From Bacillota bacterium (GTDB lineage Bacteria; Bacillota; Clostridia; Lachnospirales; Lachnospiraceae), in contig JAEXNR010000059.1 in the NCBI GenBank assembly GCA_023439505.1, positions 1-37,839 on the forward strand: 37,839 nt of DNA. The letters run 5' to 3'. Of the stretch, positions 6,393 to 16,247 are shown one piece after another. Made by a program: the position numbers and the translations under genes. How positions within the stretch are numbered: position 1 is the stretch's first letter; the number at the start of each line of letters is the position of its first letter. The notes below the pieces were generated by a model. The model ran no database searches, was not told where the DNA came from, and saw nothing but the letters and a program-made list of their open reading frames with translations.

Positions 6393-8591
6393 ATGAGCAC
6401 CATTTTAATTGCAGGAGGTTATGGAACACTAACTGGGAGCTTAATTCATAAGTTTTACAAAGAAGACTGGCGTATTTATACGTTAATCAGTAAAAAAAAG
6501 CTATTAAAGCCAGCTCATGTATTCGAACAATATATTTTTCCGTATGACAGCGATATTATCAAAGAGATCATAAGCAGCTGCCGCCCTGATGTGATTCTAT
6601 TTACAGGTGCTTATGATCCGGCTTATCAGTGGGATGAAAAGAGCGAAAAAGATGATTCCCTGAATTATATTTCAGGACTCAGTAATTTGCTCATGTGCGC
6701 AAGCATGCTTGGCGTCAAACATTTTGTTTATATCTCCTCTGATAAGGTATATGAAGATGAATATGTTATCGATATGAAGGAGGACATGCAGGTCTCACCA
6801 AATAGTTTTAAGGGAATGACCATCTCTCAGGGAGAGAATTTATCCTTACATTTTAATCTGACCACACAGATGGAAGTAACCGTTACGCGGCTTGCCAATC
6901 TGTTCGGCATTCCTGCCAAACGTGAGGCCTGTACGGATATCTTTTCTGAAATGTGCCTGAAAACTCTGGCCACCAGCCGTCTGAAGGTAAATGCAAAGAA
7001 GATCTTTTCCGGTCTGTACATTACAGATGCCATAGAAGGATTGTACTTGCTGATTAATGCTCCGGAACGGGCATATCCACTATATCATATTTCATCCATG
7101 GAGGAAATTACGGAGGATGCTGTTGCCGGATTAATTCAGGAACACTATCCCTACCCTATTGATATCGTAGATCAGACAATTGGGTTAAAACGCAGAATTA
7201 TATTATCCAATGAACGTTTTTGCAATGAATTTTCTTTTGAGATAAAAAATAGTTACCGTGATATAATCCCCACGATCCTCACCTACATGGAAAATCATAA
7301 AAACCAATTTTTAAATCAGGATGTGACTTATGAAGGTACAGGAATCCGGTTCCGGTTATTGCGGTTACTTAAAAAATCCATTCCATACCTTGAATGTATT
7401 GTCTTTTTTATACCGTTTTTTATGTTAAATAACCGGGCTGTCGGTAATTCTTATTTTAACGGAATCAACTTTTATTTGTTATATGTATTACTTTTTGCAG
7501 TCATGCATGGGAGACAGCAGGCGATCTTTTCCTCGCTGCTTAGTGTCATCGGATATTGCTTTCGGCAGATGTACACTGCCTCGGGATTTTCCCTGTTAAT
7601 TAATATCAACACCTATATCTGGATTGTGCAGATCTTTATCGTGGGCTTAACAGTGGGACATTTAAGAGATAAGTTCCGCGAAATGGAGGCTGATAAGAAT
7701 GAAAAAATTGATTTTCTTACCGATCGGCTCAATGACATAACACTGATCAATTCCAGCAATACAAAGATAAAGAACTTTTTTGCGGACAAACTGATCAGCA
7801 GCACGGAAAGTATCGGACGAATCTACGATATTACGTCCAGGCTGGGAAAGGCAGAGACCGGCGAGGTACTGTTTGCCGCGTTGGATACCCTGACTGAGCT
7901 TATGGAGACCCCGGATGTTTCTATTTATCTGGTATCCAATACGGAATATTGCCGTCTTGCTTCTGCCTCCAGCGAAAAATCAAGATCATTTGGCAAATCA
8001 ATCTCAATGAATAATTATAAAGTTCTCTTTGATGTCTTAAAGTCGAAGCAGACATTTATCAATCGTTCCCTGGACAGTACGCTTCCAATGATGGCAAATG
8101 CTCTTTTTGATGATAAAAACACAATGAGAATTGTCATATTTTTATGGAGTATCCCTTATGATAAGATGACCTTATATTATGCCAACCTTTTATCCATTAT
8201 AAGTACCCTGGTTTACTCCGTTTTTGTCAGAGATGCAGATTATCTGGATGCTCTGGCTTACCGCCGATTCCTTCCTGATACCACAATTCTTCAGGAAGCC
8301 GCATTTTCAGAGATGATAAGTATATATCGTCACGCAGGGGAAAAAGGCTATGCTGAATCCTGTCTTCTCCATATGGAGGGCAATTCTCTTCCTCCAAAGG
8401 AGCTTAATGATATTATTATGCCCCTGCTTCGTGCAACAGATTATATCGGTGCCATGTCAGACGGCACTCTGGCGATTTTACTCTCCAATACCAACATGAA
8501 GGAAGCCGTTCATGTAAAAACCCGGCTGGAAGAAAATCATATTCGAACTTATCTGGAGAACAACCTTACCTTAGGGTCTGCCGGGAGTTAA
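6393..8591 (+). CDS. pelD: PelD-like c-di-GMP receptor fused to an SDR/epimerase-like domain
   Basis: A 732-residue membrane protein and the regulatory subunit of the Pel polysaccharide synthase. Residues 1 to about 300 form an extended-SDR (nucleotide-sugar epimerase-like) domain with a GGYGTLTG nucleotide-binding loop (residues 8-15) and SSDKVY. The catalytic YxxxK is replaced: counting back from the conserved Glu148, the two positions are Lys140 and Ile144, so catalysis is doubtful. About four membrane helices follow (residues 328-425), then a short coiled coil, a GAF domain (about 480-610) and a degenerate GGDEF domain. In the last, the c-di-GMP inhibitory site is intact (R680-A-T-D683), while the GGDEF signature nine residues on is SDGTL. 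This is the PelD plan: a receptor that binds c-di-GMP but does not make it. It heads the D-E-A-F-G gene order. Confidence 0.85.
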   Translation: MSTILIAGGYGTLTGSLIHKFYKEDWRIYTLISKKKLLKPAHVFEQYIFPYDSDIIKEIISSCRPDVILFTGAYDPAYQWDEKSEKDDSLNYISGLSNLLMCASMLGVKHFVYISSDKVYEDEYVIDMKEDMQVSPNSFKGMTISQGENLSLHFNLTTQMEVTVTRLANLFGIPAKREACTDIFSEMCLKTLATSRLKVNAKKIFSGLYITDAIEGLYLLINAPERAYPLYHISSMEEITEDAVAGLIQEHYPYPIDIVDQTIGLKRRIILSNERFCNEFSFEIKNSYRDIIPTILTYMENHKNQFLNQDVTYEGTGIRFRLLRLLKKSIPYLECIVFFIPFFMLNNRAVGNSYFNGINFYLLYVLLFAVMHGRQQAIFSSLLSVIGYCFRQMYTASGFSLLININTYIWIVQIFIVGLTVGHLRDKFREMEADKNEKIDFLTDRLNDITLINSSNTKIKNFFADKLISSTESIGRIYDITSRLGKAETGEVLFAALDTLTELMETPDVSIYLVSNTEYCRLASASSEKSRSFGKSISMNNYKVLFDVLKSKQTFINRSLDSTLPMMANALFDDKNTMRIVIFLWSIPYDKMTLYYANLLSIISTLVYSVFVRDADYLDALAYRRFLPDTTILQEAAFSEMISIYRHAGEKGYAESCLLHMEGNSLPPKELNDIIMPLLRATDYIGAMSDGTLAILLSNTNMKEAVHVKTRLEENHIRTYLENNLTLGSAGS

Positions 8592-8645
8592 TGGATATCT
8601 GCCGGCTGCGGCGTTCTATCATTTATTACCGGAAGGAGAACGAAT

Positions 8646-9563
8646 ATGAATACATCCGGACTATTACCGGTTCTGTTGATCTTACTGATCAACTATATCA
8701 TCGTGCTGATTCTGTTTGTATCGGCCTTCTTCCAGAAGAAAGGTCATCGCAGCACCATGTTCCTCTTCTCCTGGTTCCTTTTTGTTGTACCCTTTTTTGG
8801 TGGTTTATATATTTTACTGGGCCAGTTTTTCCGCTTTTTAAACCGTAAGAAAAATGTGGATATGAGTGATGTCAGCTTTAATCAGGACCGTGAGAAAACA
8901 ATACTTCCTCCTGATCAGGAAATCGAGATGAACTATGTACCCATCCAGGATGCTATGGCCGTATCAGATACAGCAAGTCTTAGAAGGCTGCTCCTTGACA
9001 CCATGCGCAATAATGCGAAAAGAACCATCGCCAGTATTGCGGCGGCGATGAACAGTGAGGATACAGAAGCTTCCCACTATGCTGCATCAATTATTATGGA
9101 CGCCTTGTCGGAGTTTCGTTCCACGGCACAAAATATGATTGAGAACATGCAGCGTTTGCCGGAAGATGTGGAGATGAATCTGATCACCTTTGATTATATT
9201 TATGATGTTCTTAACATGAAGATCATGACAAAGATAGAACAGGAATCTTATATTTATACACTGGATCATGTTGCAGAAAATTTGTTTGCCCATAATCTTT
9301 GGTATATGACAGCAACACAATATTTACAGCTGACGGACCTGTTCCTCTCCATTATGGATTTTAATATGGCGGAAAAATGGGCTTTTCGCTCCGGTCAATA
9401 TCGACCGAATATACTGGATACTTACAAGGCCAATTTACATTTATTCTTCGTCCAGCATAATCAGTCTGCTTTTCTGGACTGCCTCCAGGAATTAGGCAAA
9501 TCCGATGTCCCTGTGGATGAAGAAATAATGAATCTGTTCCGTCTGTTTGGGGGACAGGCTTAA
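8646..9563 (+). CDS. pelE: PelE-like membrane protein
   Basis: A 305-residue protein with two N-terminal membrane helices (about residues 5-27 and 38-62), then a soluble, mostly helical, charged region that resembles a repeat-like helical scaffold. In Pel systems PelE associates with PelD at the membrane. Identification rests on topology and on its place between PelD and the PelA-position gene rather than on a strong motif. A good AAGGAG precedes the ATG. It follows pelD by 54 bases. Confidence 0.65.
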   Translation: MNTSGLLPVLLILLINYIIVLILFVSAFFQKKGHRSTMFLFSWFLFVVPFFGGLYILLGQFFRFLNRKKNVDMSDVSFNQDREKTILPPDQEIEMNYVPIQDAMAVSDTASLRRLLLDTMRNNAKRTIASIAAAMNSEDTEASHYAASIIMDALSEFRSTAQNMIENMQRLPEDVEMNLITFDYIYDVLNMKIMTKIEQESYIYTLDHVAENLFAHNLWYMTATQYLQLTDLFLSIMDFNMAEKWAFRSGQYRPNILDTYKANLHLFFVQHNQSAFLDCLQELGKSDVPVDEEIMNLFRLFGGQA

Positions 9564-9593
9564 CCAAATTATTGTAGCAAGGAAGAGAATGTT

Positions 9594-11507
9594 ATGGTTT
9601 CTATTCGGGTTTATTTTACAATTTTAATCTTAATCTGCGTCGTTTTTGTAATGTTCATGTTTGTGGGCGTATCTTCTAACATGTTATCTGATCCTACAAA
9701 AAGCCAGTCATCAGGTAGTGTCGACATCAACTACAGTGATACCTTAACAGCTGCTTCTTTGAATCTGAACGCAGATCTTTCTCAGTCGCAGGAAACAGGC
9801 CAAACGGTTACGGATAGAGACAAGAAACTTCATGTTGCAATCATATCCGGCAGTGATGAAGCACTCACCACCATTCTAATCGAATGGTGTGTTTATAATA
9901 AATATCTGTATCAAGTCTATTATGACTTACCTGATCCGGAAGAAGTTAAGGTTTATGGTCTTCTTCTCTTTGGTGATGTTATACCATCCCCGGCGGATAC
10001 GATACGTTTGGCAGCTTATGCTGACCTTGGAATAACAATGATTTTCACCAGGCTTCCGGATTATATCATGCTAAGTGAAAACAAAAACCTTGCAACCTTT
10101 TATGGAATCAGCACACCGGTAGAGGCGCGGATTACTGCCCAGGGGATTAAGATATTTTCTGATTTTATGATGAATAAGGAGCGAATCTATCATGCAGGAG
10201 ATTATTTCGGCATGACGGATGATACAGCCATAGAAGTACCCTATTATTTGCTTGACTCCGGTTATGAGGTCTATGCGGTAGGTCTATTGGATCAGCAGGC
10301 TGAGCTGGGTATTGCAGATAAAGATCTTCCGCCGCTTTTATGGAGAAACGTGACGGGAAACTCCCTTGTATTTGTAATTAACAGTAACCTTTTTGACGGT
10401 GTGTCCCTGCCGGGAATTCTGACCGGATTCATGGCACATGCCTTTGATTGCTATCTTTATCCCATCGTAAATGCACAGACGATCTCGTTGCTGAATTATC
10501 CCTATTTTTCTGATGAGAATGATGAAACGATGAAGAAGGTGTATAGCCGAAATACTGCGGGAGTTGCCAGGGATCTGCTCTGGCCCAATATTGTACAGAT
10601 TTTAAAGAATTACGGGACCTCCTATAATTTCTTTGCCGCTCCCCGGCTGGATTATCTCAATACGAGCATCCAGGAGAATGATTCCTTAGACTTTTATCTC
10701 AGGGAGATCGAGAAGCTGCCCGGTGATATGGGCTTATCCCTGGATCAGATATCCGGTACTACTTTGGAGGAGAAACTACTAGAGGATAGCCTTTATTTTC
10801 AGAAATATCTCCCCGATTATAATTTCTCCGCTTTATATGCGGGTGAATTTGACTTAAATCAGGTGAAAAGCAATCTGAATCATCCCTTCTTAAAAAAAGT
10901 GGGACTTGTCCTGTCTGAGTATAAAGACGGGGACCCTCTGATTGAATTTTTAAACAATCAGGTTCTCTCGGTGAAGTTTACTTTAAACGGATACCGGCAT
11001 GAAACAATGGATGATCTCAGGTTGATCTGTATCGAAAATGCGCTTGGCATGTCCAATGTAAAGGTTGATTTCAAAAATGTATTTTTCCCGGAAGATAGTG
11101 CTGATGAGTGGAATCAGCTTAGTTTGATGTGGTCTAGAGGCGATACTTATTTTAATGATTATGCTGCTCTTGATAAAGTTTCCATTTCTGAGATGGAGAA
11201 ACGGATCAGACGTTATCTGGCACTTGACTATTCCTATGAGAATAATAAAAATAAGATAGCGCTTCGCATCGATCATTTTGATCAAGAGGCCTATTTCATT
11301 CTCTTCACCTATCATAAGCGTATTGATCATATTGAAAATGGGAGCGCGACAGAAATTTCTGACACTGCCTTTCTGATTAAAGCAACCGCTCCTGATGTGA
11401 CGATTCATCTTAAGGAAATGAATTTTCTGGAAAAGCCCAGGAATAACAAGATGATCCCCAGTGTAGTGTCAGCCCCAGAAGAAGCAGACACGAAGAACCT
11501 GAATTAA
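9594..11507 (+). CDS. Membrane-anchored DUF2194-like protein in the PelA position
   Basis: A 637-residue protein with one N-terminal membrane helix (about residues 5-27), a Ser/Thr/Gln-rich linker, and a large domain expected outside the cell. It begins with LHVAIISGSDE and includes a region reading LLLFGDVIPSPADTIRLAAY. The overall pattern recalls DUF2194 proteins, which occur in Gram-positive Pel loci where PelA (deacetylase, with or without hydrolase) would be. I cannot point to clear NodB-type Asp/His metal motifs, so deacetylase activity is an inference from position. It is much shorter than the two-domain PelA of Pseudomonas, so a hydrolase domain is probably absent. It starts 30 bases after pelE. 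Confidence 0.6.
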   Translation: MVSIRVYFTILILICVVFVMFMFVGVSSNMLSDPTKSQSSGSVDINYSDTLTAASLNLNADLSQSQETGQTVTDRDKKLHVAIISGSDEALTTILIEWCVYNKYLYQVYYDLPDPEEVKVYGLLLFGDVIPSPADTIRLAAYADLGITMIFTRLPDYIMLSENKNLATFYGISTPVEARITAQGIKIFSDFMMNKERIYHAGDYFGMTDDTAIEVPYYLLDSGYEVYAVGLLDQQAELGIADKDLPPLLWRNVTGNSLVFVINSNLFDGVSLPGILTGFMAHAFDCYLYPIVNAQTISLLNYPYFSDENDETMKKVYSRNTAGVARDLLWPNIVQILKNYGTSYNFFAAPRLDYLNTSIQENDSLDFYLREIEKLPGDMGLSLDQISGTTLEEKLLEDSLYFQKYLPDYNFSALYAGEFDLNQVKSNLNHPFLKKVGLVLSEYKDGDPLIEFLNNQVLSVKFTLNGYRHETMDDLRLICIENALGMSNVKVDFKNVFFPEDSADEWNQLSLMWSRGDTYFNDYAALDKVSISEMEKRIRRYLALDYSYENNKNKIALRIDHFDQEAYFILFTYHKRIDHIENGSATEISDTAFLIKATAPDVTIHLKEMNFLEKPRNNKMIPSVVSAPEEADTKNLN

Positions 11508-11558
11508 TTACATGGCCGTTCCTCAAAATCAGGGGGTTGCGGCGGAATGGAGATTTTC

Positions 11559-13028
11559 ATGAAAGTATGTATGATAGCAGAAGGCTGTTATCCATATGTA
11601 GTAGGCGGTGTCTCCAGCTGGATACACAGTATTATTAAATTATTTCCTAATATTGAGTTTAATCTCATAACCATTGTTGCGGACAGGAGCATCCGCGGCA
11701 AATTTGCCTTTGACCTGCCCTTTAATCTTACAGAGATTCATGAGGTCTATCTGCAGGATGTGGATTGGGTTGGCAATTCCCCAAGCCGTAAAAACCGGGT
11801 GCGTCTTAAGAAAAAGGAAGTAGATGCGCTGAGAAGCCTGGTAATTGGTGAAGACGTGGACTGGATGACAGTTTTTAAAATATTCAACAGAAAAAATTTC
11901 TCCATCAATAATATGCTCATGAGCCCGCAGTTTCTGGCTATGACAAAGGATTTTTATACCATGCGATATTCTGAAATTACATTTTCAGACTTCCTATGGA
12001 CGTTACGCTCCATTTATCTGCCACTTTTTCTTGCATTAAAATGTATCCCGCCAAAAGCGGATATTTATCATTGCGTAGCCACCGGCTATGCCGGGATTAT
12101 CGGAAGCAAAGCCTTATCCCTCTACCCGGATGCACGGCTTCTCATCAGTGAACACGGAATATACACCAGAGAACGGGAGGAAGAAATTATCAAGGCAAAA
12201 TGGGTCCAAGGGGTCTATAAATCCATTTGGATCGAACAATTCAGAAAGATGTCTAAGTGTGCCTACTACTTTGCGGATCTTGTAACTGCTCTTTTTGAAC
12301 AGGCGCACACCCTTCAGATCGAATTAGGGTGCCTGGAGGAAAAAGCTATGATTACGCCAAATGGGATCCGTACAGAGGATTTTGAAAATATTCCGGGGAA
12401 GGCTCCGGATGATCCTTATATTAATATTGGCGCCATTCTTCGTGTGACTCCGATTAAAGATGTAAAGACTATGATCAATGCATTCTATTATGCCAATAAG
12501 AAACTTCCCGGCTTAAAGCTATGGATTATGGGACCGGATGATGAAGATCCTCAATATGCCAGAGAATGTCGGGATCTGGTGGATGCCCTGCATGCTGAAA
12601 ATATTATATTTACCGGCAGTATCAATACGAAAGAGTATATTGGCAGAATGGATATGACCATTCTTACCAGTATCAGCGAAGGACAGCCGCTCACAATTTT
12701 AGAGGGCTTTGCCGCAAAAAAGCCGTGTATTGCCACGAATGTGGGGAATTGCCACGGTCTGATCTACGGAGAAAATGATTTCTTTGGAGACGCGGGAATT
12801 GTCGTTCCGGTAATGAACATCTCCGAGGTTACCAATGCCATCCTTAAGCTGGCCAATGATCCGGGCCTTATGAAAAAGATGGGTGAAAACGGTTATCAGC
12901 GTCTTATGTATAAATACAGAAGCTCCTTTATGGAGGAAACCTATAAAAGAATATATAAAACCCTTGCCGGGATGAGTAATGTCATATATACGGAGGAGTC
13001 CTTTGTTCCGGGTAATCGAAAGGAATAA
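11559..13028 (+). CDS. pelF: PelF-like GT4 glycosyltransferase
   Basis: A 489-residue cytoplasmic glycosyltransferase, the predicted polymerase of Pel, which is rich in N-acetylgalactosamine in studied species. The N-terminus MKVCMIAEGCYPYVVGGVSSW carries the PelF hallmark GGVSSW. The C-terminal Rossmann domain has GAILRVTPIKDV, and an E-x7-E pair in SEGQPLTILEGFA near residue 380, typical of GT4. Start: the ATG at 11559 has GGAG six bases upstream; an in-frame ATG 12 bases earlier (11547) has only GGCGGA directly in front of it and cannot be excluded. The gene is followed by pelG with a very short gap, as in other Pel operons. Confidence 0.93.
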   Translation: MKVCMIAEGCYPYVVGGVSSWIHSIIKLFPNIEFNLITIVADRSIRGKFAFDLPFNLTEIHEVYLQDVDWVGNSPSRKNRVRLKKKEVDALRSLVIGEDVDWMTVFKIFNRKNFSINNMLMSPQFLAMTKDFYTMRYSEITFSDFLWTLRSIYLPLFLALKCIPPKADIYHCVATGYAGIIGSKALSLYPDARLLISEHGIYTREREEEIIKAKWVQGVYKSIWIEQFRKMSKCAYYFADLVTALFEQAHTLQIELGCLEEKAMITPNGIRTEDFENIPGKAPDDPYINIGAILRVTPIKDVKTMINAFYYANKKLPGLKLWIMGPDDEDPQYARECRDLVDALHAENIIFTGSINTKEYIGRMDMTILTSISEGQPLTILEGFAAKKPCIATNVGNCHGLIYGENDFFGDAGIVVPVMNISEVTNAILKLANDPGLMKKMGENGYQRLMYKYRSSFMEETYKRIYKTLAGMSNVIYTEESFVPGNRKE

Positions 13029-13057
13029 TATTATTGAAAGGTAAAAGGTGCATTATT

Positions 13058-14524
13058 ATGGCTGGTATCGGCATTCAGCTTAATAAAATATTTGAACGGC
13101 ATACCGTAACCACTGCACTTTACGGGATCGGCTTTAGCTTTGCCTATACCATTGCTCCTATGCTGGTGGTCATCGGATGCCTTCTTGGAATGTACAAGGT
13201 ACTGGGTTATGATTCCGTCGGATATCTGGAACGGGATATCTTTTCCTGCACAATCCTATATATCTTCATTTTTTCCCTCCTGACGTCCTCTCCCTTTAAT
13301 TCTGTTCTGTCTAAATTCCAAACAGACAGGATTTACGAGCGGCGCTATGAGGATATCAGACCCTGTATCTATGTGGGAACAATTACAAACCTTACGCTTT
13401 CTTCCCTTGTGGCAATTCCCTTCTATCTTTATGAAATCATTGTGGGACAGGTTGCCGTATATTATGTTTTTACTTCCTATATGGGTTTTCTCGGACTAAC
13501 GCTGACCTTTTCCACGATGGTATATAACTCCATCCTAAAGCAATATAAAAAGATTTCTCTATATTTTATTACCTCCATGGCGGTTTCCTTTCTGTTGTCT
13601 ATGGTATTTCGATTTCTTTTGAAGTTTTCGATTTCTTACAGCATGCTGCTGGCGCTGACCATCGGTTTTTTGCTTATTGCATCGCTGGAACTTGCCAATG
13701 TACTGCGCTACTTTCCTGCTAACAGCCGCAAATATAGCGACGTTTTGCATTATTACAAATTCTACTGGAAGTTGATTGCCTCCAATTTTTTATATACACT
13801 GGGATTATTTATTCATAATTTTGTATATTGGACGCAACCCTGGAATCTGGTTGTCCGTGATACTTATGTCTCCAATCAACCCTACGACATGGCCTCCTGC
13901 CTGGCGATGTTTACCAGTATATCTGCCAGTGTTTTGTTTATTTCCAGGGTCGAGATGCACTTTCACGAGAGATATAAAGATTATACAGAGGCAGTGATCG
14001 GGGGTAAACTAGACAGCATTGAGAAAGCAAAATTGCGAATGTTTCGCGGTCTTTCTTCCCAGCTTTTCTCCCTTACAAATATTCAGTTCATTGTTTCCGT
14101 TGTTATATTTATCGTTGCGCTTATTATCCTCCCTTTGGTCGGATTTTCGGGCATGATCATGGAAATTTATCCTCAATTGGCCGTGGGATATTTTATCGCT
14201 TATCTGATGTATTCCGAATTATTGTTCTTATATTATTTCGATGATTTGACCGGAGCGTTCATTAATAGTCTGATCTTTGCTGTGGTTGCCCTCATTGGCT
14301 CAGTGCTGACGACACAGCTGCCAGTCATATGGTATGGATCCGGATTTACAGCTGCAGCCTTCCTGGCGTTTTCTTTTTCCTATTTCAGGCTGCGTTATAT
14401 AGAAAAGAATATGGATAGTCATATCTTCTGCAGAGGCACCCTCGTGAAACAGGTGGCCGGCAATATGCCTGCACCGGATGTGTATAACATATATAAAGGT
14501 AATAAGAGAAGTATTAAGAGGTAA
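13058..14524 (+). CDS. pelG: PelG-like exopolysaccharide transporter
   Basis: A 488-residue polytopic protein with about twelve membrane helices, of the MOP-type flippase superfamily. PelG is thought to move the growing Pel chain across the cytoplasmic membrane with PelF, PelD and PelE. The N-terminus MAGIGIQLNKIFERHT matches the usual PelG start (MAGIGF-type). This favours the ATG at 13058, which has AAAGGTG seven bases upstream, over an in-frame TTG at 13034. It ends the recognisable Pel core. PelB and PelC are absent, as expected without an outer membrane. Confidence 0.92.
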   Translation: MAGIGIQLNKIFERHTVTTALYGIGFSFAYTIAPMLVVIGCLLGMYKVLGYDSVGYLERDIFSCTILYIFIFSLLTSSPFNSVLSKFQTDRIYERRYEDIRPCIYVGTITNLTLSSLVAIPFYLYEIIVGQVAVYYVFTSYMGFLGLTLTFSTMVYNSILKQYKKISLYFITSMAVSFLLSMVFRFLLKFSISYSMLLALTIGFLLIASLELANVLRYFPANSRKYSDVLHYYKFYWKLIASNFLYTLGLFIHNFVYWTQPWNLVVRDTYVSNQPYDMASCLAMFTSISASVLFISRVEMHFHERYKDYTEAVIGGKLDSIEKAKLRMFRGLSSQLFSLTNIQFIVSVVIFIVALIILPLVGFSGMIMEIYPQLAVGYFIAYLMYSELLFLYYFDDLTGAFINSLIFAVVALIGSVLTTQLPVIWYGSGFTAAAFLAFSFSYFRLRYIEKNMDSHIFCRGTLVKQVAGNMPAPDVYNIYKGNKRSIKR

Positions 14525-14610
14525 CGTTGTTTGCCGTATATTAAGAGAGATGCAAAGGATACAATAATTGCTGATGAAAATATTTTAACAGGAGTTAAAG
14601 GAGGAATACT

Positions 14611-15024
14611 ATGTCTATATTGCTTCGAATCTTTATAGTAATTACCGGACTTGTTCTTATTTATATCGCACGCAAGGCCAGCATTGATCGCAAAATGACT
14701 GAAAAACAAAGTCTGTTTTGGATTATCGGAGGGGTTATTATTATTTTCTTTGGGCTTATTCCACAACTGGTCCAATTTATATCAGATTTGTTTGCCGTAG
14801 AATACCCGCCTTCCATTATATTCGCCATCGCTATCGTACTGGCTACTTACGGCATCTTCAGTTGTTATAAGACCAATGCGGAATTAACTGCCCGTGTCCA
14901 GGAGCTTGCCATGCAGGTTTCCCTTCTGAATGAAGAAAACAGTCATCTAAAAAATCTTATTACAGAGGGTACTAAGCAGGAACAACCTGATCACATGATC
15001 CATATGGAGAATCCACCGGAATGA
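14611..15024 (+). CDS. DUF2304-family small membrane protein
   Basis: A 137-residue protein with three predicted membrane helices (about residues 3-20, 33-53 and 66-84) and a C-terminal coiled coil rich in Leu, Glu and Gln. This is the plan of DUF2304 proteins, which are found beside DPM1-like GT2 enzymes and may anchor or assist them. Such a GT2 is encoded two genes downstream. A perfect AAAGGAGG precedes the ATG. Its last four bases overlap the next start (ATGA), so translation is coupled. Confidence 0.8.
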   Translation: MSILLRIFIVITGLVLIYIARKASIDRKMTEKQSLFWIIGGVIIIFFGLIPQLVQFISDLFAVEYPPSIIFAIAIVLATYGIFSCYKTNAELTARVQELAMQVSLLNEENSHLKNLITEGTKQEQPDHMIHMENPPE

Positions 15025-16241
15025 AAAAAAAACTACTATTCATTATTAATACAATGGGCCGTGCCGGTGCCGAGACGGCTTTGACTGAACTGTTAAACAG
15101 ACTGGATGCCATGGGTGACTTTGATCTTTCTCTTTATGCCATGATTCCCTGCGGAGAGATGTTTCACCGAGTACCGGATCGTGTCCGCATTCTTAACAAG
15201 CACCGATACAACGGTTCCCTGTTATCCTTTCCGGGTCGTATCCAGATAGCAAAATCAATCCTGTCCTCCTTTTTTTATCGCATGACAGGTTTTAGAATGA
15301 CAGGATACTTACTTCATAATATAAAGGAGCAGAGAGCCTCCGGCAATAGAATTCAATATGATAAGCTGTTGTGGCGGCTCCTGGCAAATGGGCAGCCTGC
15401 CATGAAAGAAACCTATGATCTGGCGGTATCTTTCATCGAAGGTGCCTCTGCTTATTTTCTGGCGGATAAGGTATCGGCAAGACATAAAGCGGCTTTTATC
15501 CATATTGATTACAACAGAGCAGGTTATACTCCGTTTATGGATCGCAACTGTTTCAGTGGTATGGAGAAAATTTTTGTCGTTTCCGATGAGGTGGGAGAAA
15601 AATTTTGCAGTGTTTATCCGGAGTATAGGAATAAGATACAACTGTTTCGTAATCTTCTGGATATTGAAGGAATTCGGGCGCGCTCCCGTGATGAGGGGTT
15701 TTTGGATTCCTTTCAAGGGATAAGATTAGTGACCGTAGGCCGTCTTCATCCTCAAAAAGGATATGATATTGCCATTGAGGCCTTATCCCGCCTGAAAAGA
15801 GACGGCTATCCTGTCCGTTGGTATATCCTCGGTGAGGGTATGGAACGCAAAAGATTGGAGATGCTGATAAAAAAATATGGTGTGGAAGATTCCTTTCTTC
15901 TTCTGGGTGCCAAAGACAATCCTTACCCGTACATAAAGCAGGCAGACCTCTATGTACACGCCACAAGGTATGAGGGGAAAAGTATTGCCATAGAGGAAGC
16001 ACAGATATTAGGAAAAGCCATTGTTGCATCCGATTGTACCGGAAACAGGGAGCAGATCATTCCCGGCTATGACGGAACCTTATTGACACTAAATACAGAA
16101 AATCTGGCCCGCGAGCTTGAGCGGCTCATAGATGACCAGGTATTGCGACAAACCTATGAAACACATGTATTAGAAAAAAGATTTGAATTTCCGGAAGATC
16201 TTGATGGTATGCTTGCTATCTTGAAAGATGAGGAGGTGTGA
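15021..16241 (+). CDS. GT4-family glycosyltransferase
   Basis: A 406-residue GT-B enzyme. The N-terminus has LLFIINTMGRAGAETALTELL, a GT4 signature with the donor-loop GGAE variant (RAGAET). The C-terminal domain has LVTVGRLHPQKGYDIAIEAL and the acid pair in TRYEGKSIAIEEAQILGKAIV. It probably adds a sugar from a nucleotide donor to a lipid-linked or polymer acceptor on the cytoplasmic face. The linkage cannot be predicted. Its ATG overlaps the stop of the DUF2304 gene. Confidence 0.9.
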   Translation: MKKKLLFIINTMGRAGAETALTELLNRLDAMGDFDLSLYAMIPCGEMFHRVPDRVRILNKHRYNGSLLSFPGRIQIAKSILSSFFYRMTGFRMTGYLLHNIKEQRASGNRIQYDKLLWRLLANGQPAMKETYDLAVSFIEGASAYFLADKVSARHKAAFIHIDYNRAGYTPFMDRNCFSGMEKIFVVSDEVGEKFCSVYPEYRNKIQLFRNLLDIEGIRARSRDEGFLDSFQGIRLVTVGRLHPQKGYDIAIEALSRLKRDGYPVRWYILGEGMERKRLEMLIKKYGVEDSFLLLGAKDNPYPYIKQADLYVHATRYEGKSIAIEEAQILGKAIVASDCTGNREQIIPGYDGTLLTLNTENLARELERLIDDQVLRQTYETHVLEKRFEFPEDLDGMLAILKDEEV

Positions 16242-16247
16242 TAGCCT

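Noticed and set aside
8591..8848. An 85-codon frame overlapping the PelE start
   Set aside because: It is in another frame over the well-supported PelE membrane segments and has no ribosome site or family pattern.
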